Assembly (NCBI RefSeq): GCF_000162875.1
Contig: NZ_GG700630.1
Coordinates: 574,015 to 638,014 of the forward strand
Length of the DNA stretch: 64,000 bases
Source: Slackia exigua ATCC 700122
GTDB taxonomy: Bacteria; Actinomycetota; Coriobacteriia; Coriobacteriales; Eggerthellaceae
Direction: 5' to 3'
A program made the position numbers and the translations under genes. This document shows, piece by piece, positions 62,688 through 64,000 of the stretch. The notes below the pieces were generated by a model. It had not been told where the DNA came from and did no database searches. It was given only the letters and a program-made list of their open reading frames with translations. Position 1 is the stretch's first letter. The number at the start of each line of letters is the position of its first letter.

Positions 62688-63614
62688 TCATTCGCGCAAA
62701 CGGCCGGGGCGGCTCAGCGAAGCGCCTTCCGCCGCCTGCGGCTTCGGGAACGGAACCGCAGGCCCTATGCTGAGCGCATCCGTCGGACAGACGTCGATGC
62801 ACCGTCCGCACAGCATGCAATCCCCCGCACTTACATGATCGGCGCCTTCGTCCAGAACGCCGTCGAGGATCTCGGGGTCGCAGAGGCACACGGCGCGGCA
62901 CGCGTCGCAGTGCACGCAGCGCTCAGCATCCATCTTGACGCTGACCAGACCGAACGTGCCGATCGCTTCGTAGAAGCCACCCAGGGGGCAGAGCGCCCGG
63001 CACCATACGCGCTCGGCCCAGAAGAGCTCGGCCACCACAATGGCGGCCATGGTGAAGCCGCCCGCCAACGATCCGAAGAGCATGCCCCTGTTCAGAAACG
63101 CGATCGGGCTGAACATCTCGAATACCAGCATGCCGGTGATCGCGCAGATAACCAACACCACGATGGAGACGATCATTTTCGTGCGCCGGGGAAGCGCATG
63201 GACGGCGACCGAAAGCCCCAGCTTGCGACGTAGCCAATCGACACCTTCGAGCGCCAGGTTGGCTGGGCAGATCCACCCGCAGAACGCACGCCCCCGCACA
63301 AGCCCGTACACAAGCAGGGGCGGCACGGCGGCAAGCACCGCCCCGGCCGTGATGCTCGCGCTCGCCGCCAGAACCTCTAGCAGGGCATACGGATCGAGCA
63401 CGTTCACGCCGACGACCGACGAGGAGGCAAGCGACCCGAAGAACGGCAGGTCCGAAGGAACGACCGAAAGCTCTTCCTTGCCGCTGACGAGCCCGAACAG
63501 GCCCGTTCCCGATACGATCACGGGCGCGCAGAAGAGCTCCAGCACCGCGATCTGCACGATGCGGCGCGCTATGCCGATTCTTCCCTTGACGTTCTTTCCA
63601 GGCCGTGCAGTCAT
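62688..63614 (-). CDS. napH: NapH-type membrane ferredoxin (4Fe-4S quinol dehydrogenase subunit)
   Basis: The 308-residue protein has four to five TM helices, two CxxxCP motifs (FCGWICPANLALEG and WCRALCPLGGF) and two C-terminal 4Fe-4S sites (CVHCDACRAVC and CMLCGRCIDVC). NapH passes quinol electrons to periplasmic nitrate reductase, usually with NapG. It lies 45 bp after napD. A quinol-oxidising partner of another reductase cannot be excluded. Confidence 0.88.
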   Translation of the reverse strand: MTARPGKNVKGRIGIARRIVQIAVLELFCAPVIVSGTGLFGLVSGKEELSVVPSDLPFFGSLASSSVVGVNVLDPYALLEVLAASASITAGAVLAAVPPLLVYGLVRGRAFCGWICPANLALEGVDWLRRKLGLSVAVHALPRRTKMIVSIVVLVICAITGMLVFEMFSPIAFLNRGMLFGSLAGGFTMAAIVVAELFWAERVWCRALCPLGGFYEAIGTFGLVSVKMDAERCVHCDACRAVCLCDPEILDGVLDEGADHVSAGDCMLCGRCIDVCPTDALSIGPAVPFPKPQAAEGASLSRPGRLRE

Positions 63615-63659
63615 TCCCTCTGCCTTCTCCCCTCTTTTTCCGCAGGTGAAGCCGGTCGG

Positions 63660-63938
63660 CTACTCGGCGGGCGACCGATCGCCCGACACGCGCGAAGGGT
63701 TCACCGTCGGATCGTCCTCGAAATTGAAATACACGAGTCCGACGCCGTACACCCCTTCGATGTCCATGAAGGTCGCCGCGATGTCATGGGATTCGACGGA
63801 GGTCTCGGCCTCGATGGTGACGACGATCTTGCCTTCCTCGCATCCGTGGACCTCGACTCCGGGGATGGCCGCCAAGGCCTCGGCCGCCGTAGATGCCTTA
63901 TCGGCGACGGCATTCACTACCAAGCTGGAAATAACCAT
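63660..63938 (-). CDS. napD: NapD-type chaperone
   Basis: The 92-residue cytoplasmic protein has a ferredoxin-like NapD fold: MVISSLVVNAVADKASTAAE, IPGVEVHGCEEGKIVVTIEA, DIEGVYGVGLVYFNFE. NapD binds the NapA Tat signal during maturation, so napA should lie upstream beyond the window. GAGGAAGAG precedes the ATG. Confidence 0.85.
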   Translation of the reverse strand: MVISSLVVNAVADKASTAAEALAAIPGVEVHGCEEGKIVVTIEAETSVESHDIAATFMDIEGVYGVGLVYFNFEDDPTVNPSRVSGDRSPAE

Positions 63939-64000
63939 GTCTCTTCCTCATGACGTACTCGCGTTCGACCGGCATGCGCGCCTGCATCGCACGCACGCGC
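63939..64000 (-). other. Window edge upstream of napD
   Basis: One minus-strand frame ends with TGA at 63949-63947, just before the napD ribosome site, and could be the end of the preceding nap gene. Too short to identify. Confidence 0.25.

Overview
The window is GC-rich bacterial chromosome, gene-dense on both strands. Gene content suggests an anaerobic Actinomycetota of the class Coriobacteriia (Eggerthellaceae/Slackia-like). The evidence is Tat-exported FAD 'fumarate-reductase-like' flavoproteins beside LuxR regulators that carry a multi-TM membrane sensor, a three-gene membrane [NiFe] hydrogenase, an arginine deiminase locus, nap-type genes and a DUF438/PAS protein. This placement is inference from gene content; the partial 16S at positions 1-1308 would settle it.

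Layout. 1-3.2 kb: 5' part of a 16S rRNA gene (minus strand) with a strong promoter and boxA leader, then tyrS and a U32 peptidase-family RNA-modification gene. 5.7-9.3 kb (plus): class A PBP, Mrp/NBP35 Fe-S carrier, tRNA-Ala(GGC). 9.6-13 kb (plus): LPKTG-anchored SpaA/VaFE pilin-like protein and a class B-type sortase. 13-28.4 kb (minus): housekeeping block infC-rpmI-rplT, hisD, rplU-rpmA, obg-proB-proA-nadD-yqeK, rsfS-mtnN, polA, a zinc-ribbon membrane protein, era. 28.5-32.1 kb (minus): hydrogenase hyaA-hyaB-hyaC. 32.4-39.6 kb: MutY-like glycosylase with an Rrf2 regulator, an AAA-like protein with no P-loop, a membrane protein, a HAD phosphatase, an AgcS symporter and an AIM24 protein. 39.7-45.3 kb (minus): heterodimeric ABC exporter and a HemW-like protein without radical-SAM cysteines. 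45.4-49 kb: divergent FAD reductase and LuxR sensor-regulator. 49-53.2 kb (minus): arcA, arginine/ornithine antiporter, aminotransferase. 53.8-55.2 kb: a deletion scar joining 5'-truncated lysR and FAD-reductase fragments back to back. 55.3-62.2 kb: Fe-dependent alcohol dehydrogenase, DUF438/PAS protein, and an ECF transporter (EcfA-EcfT-MptD-type S) divergent from an AraC regulator. 62.2-64 kb (minus): rhodanese lipoprotein, NapH, NapD, at the edge of a probable periplasmic nitrate reductase cluster.

How the genes fit together. Hydrogenase, flavin reductases and nap genes point to anaerobic respiration with H2 or formate-type donors and several terminal acceptors. The arc locus adds fermentative ATP from arginine, although arcB and arcC are not in this window. 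The most unusual items are two apparent pseudoenzymes (HemW-like 44125-45264 and AAA-like 33841-35577), the lysR/FAD deletion scar near 54297, a 17-bp motif shared by the DUF438 gene and the ECF operon together with AraC-style tandem repeats in the same region, an infC gene that appears to start at ATA behind a transcription attenuator, and an apparently leaderless agcS promoter under a 20-bp palindrome. Functions are read from motifs and gene order; no database search was possible.
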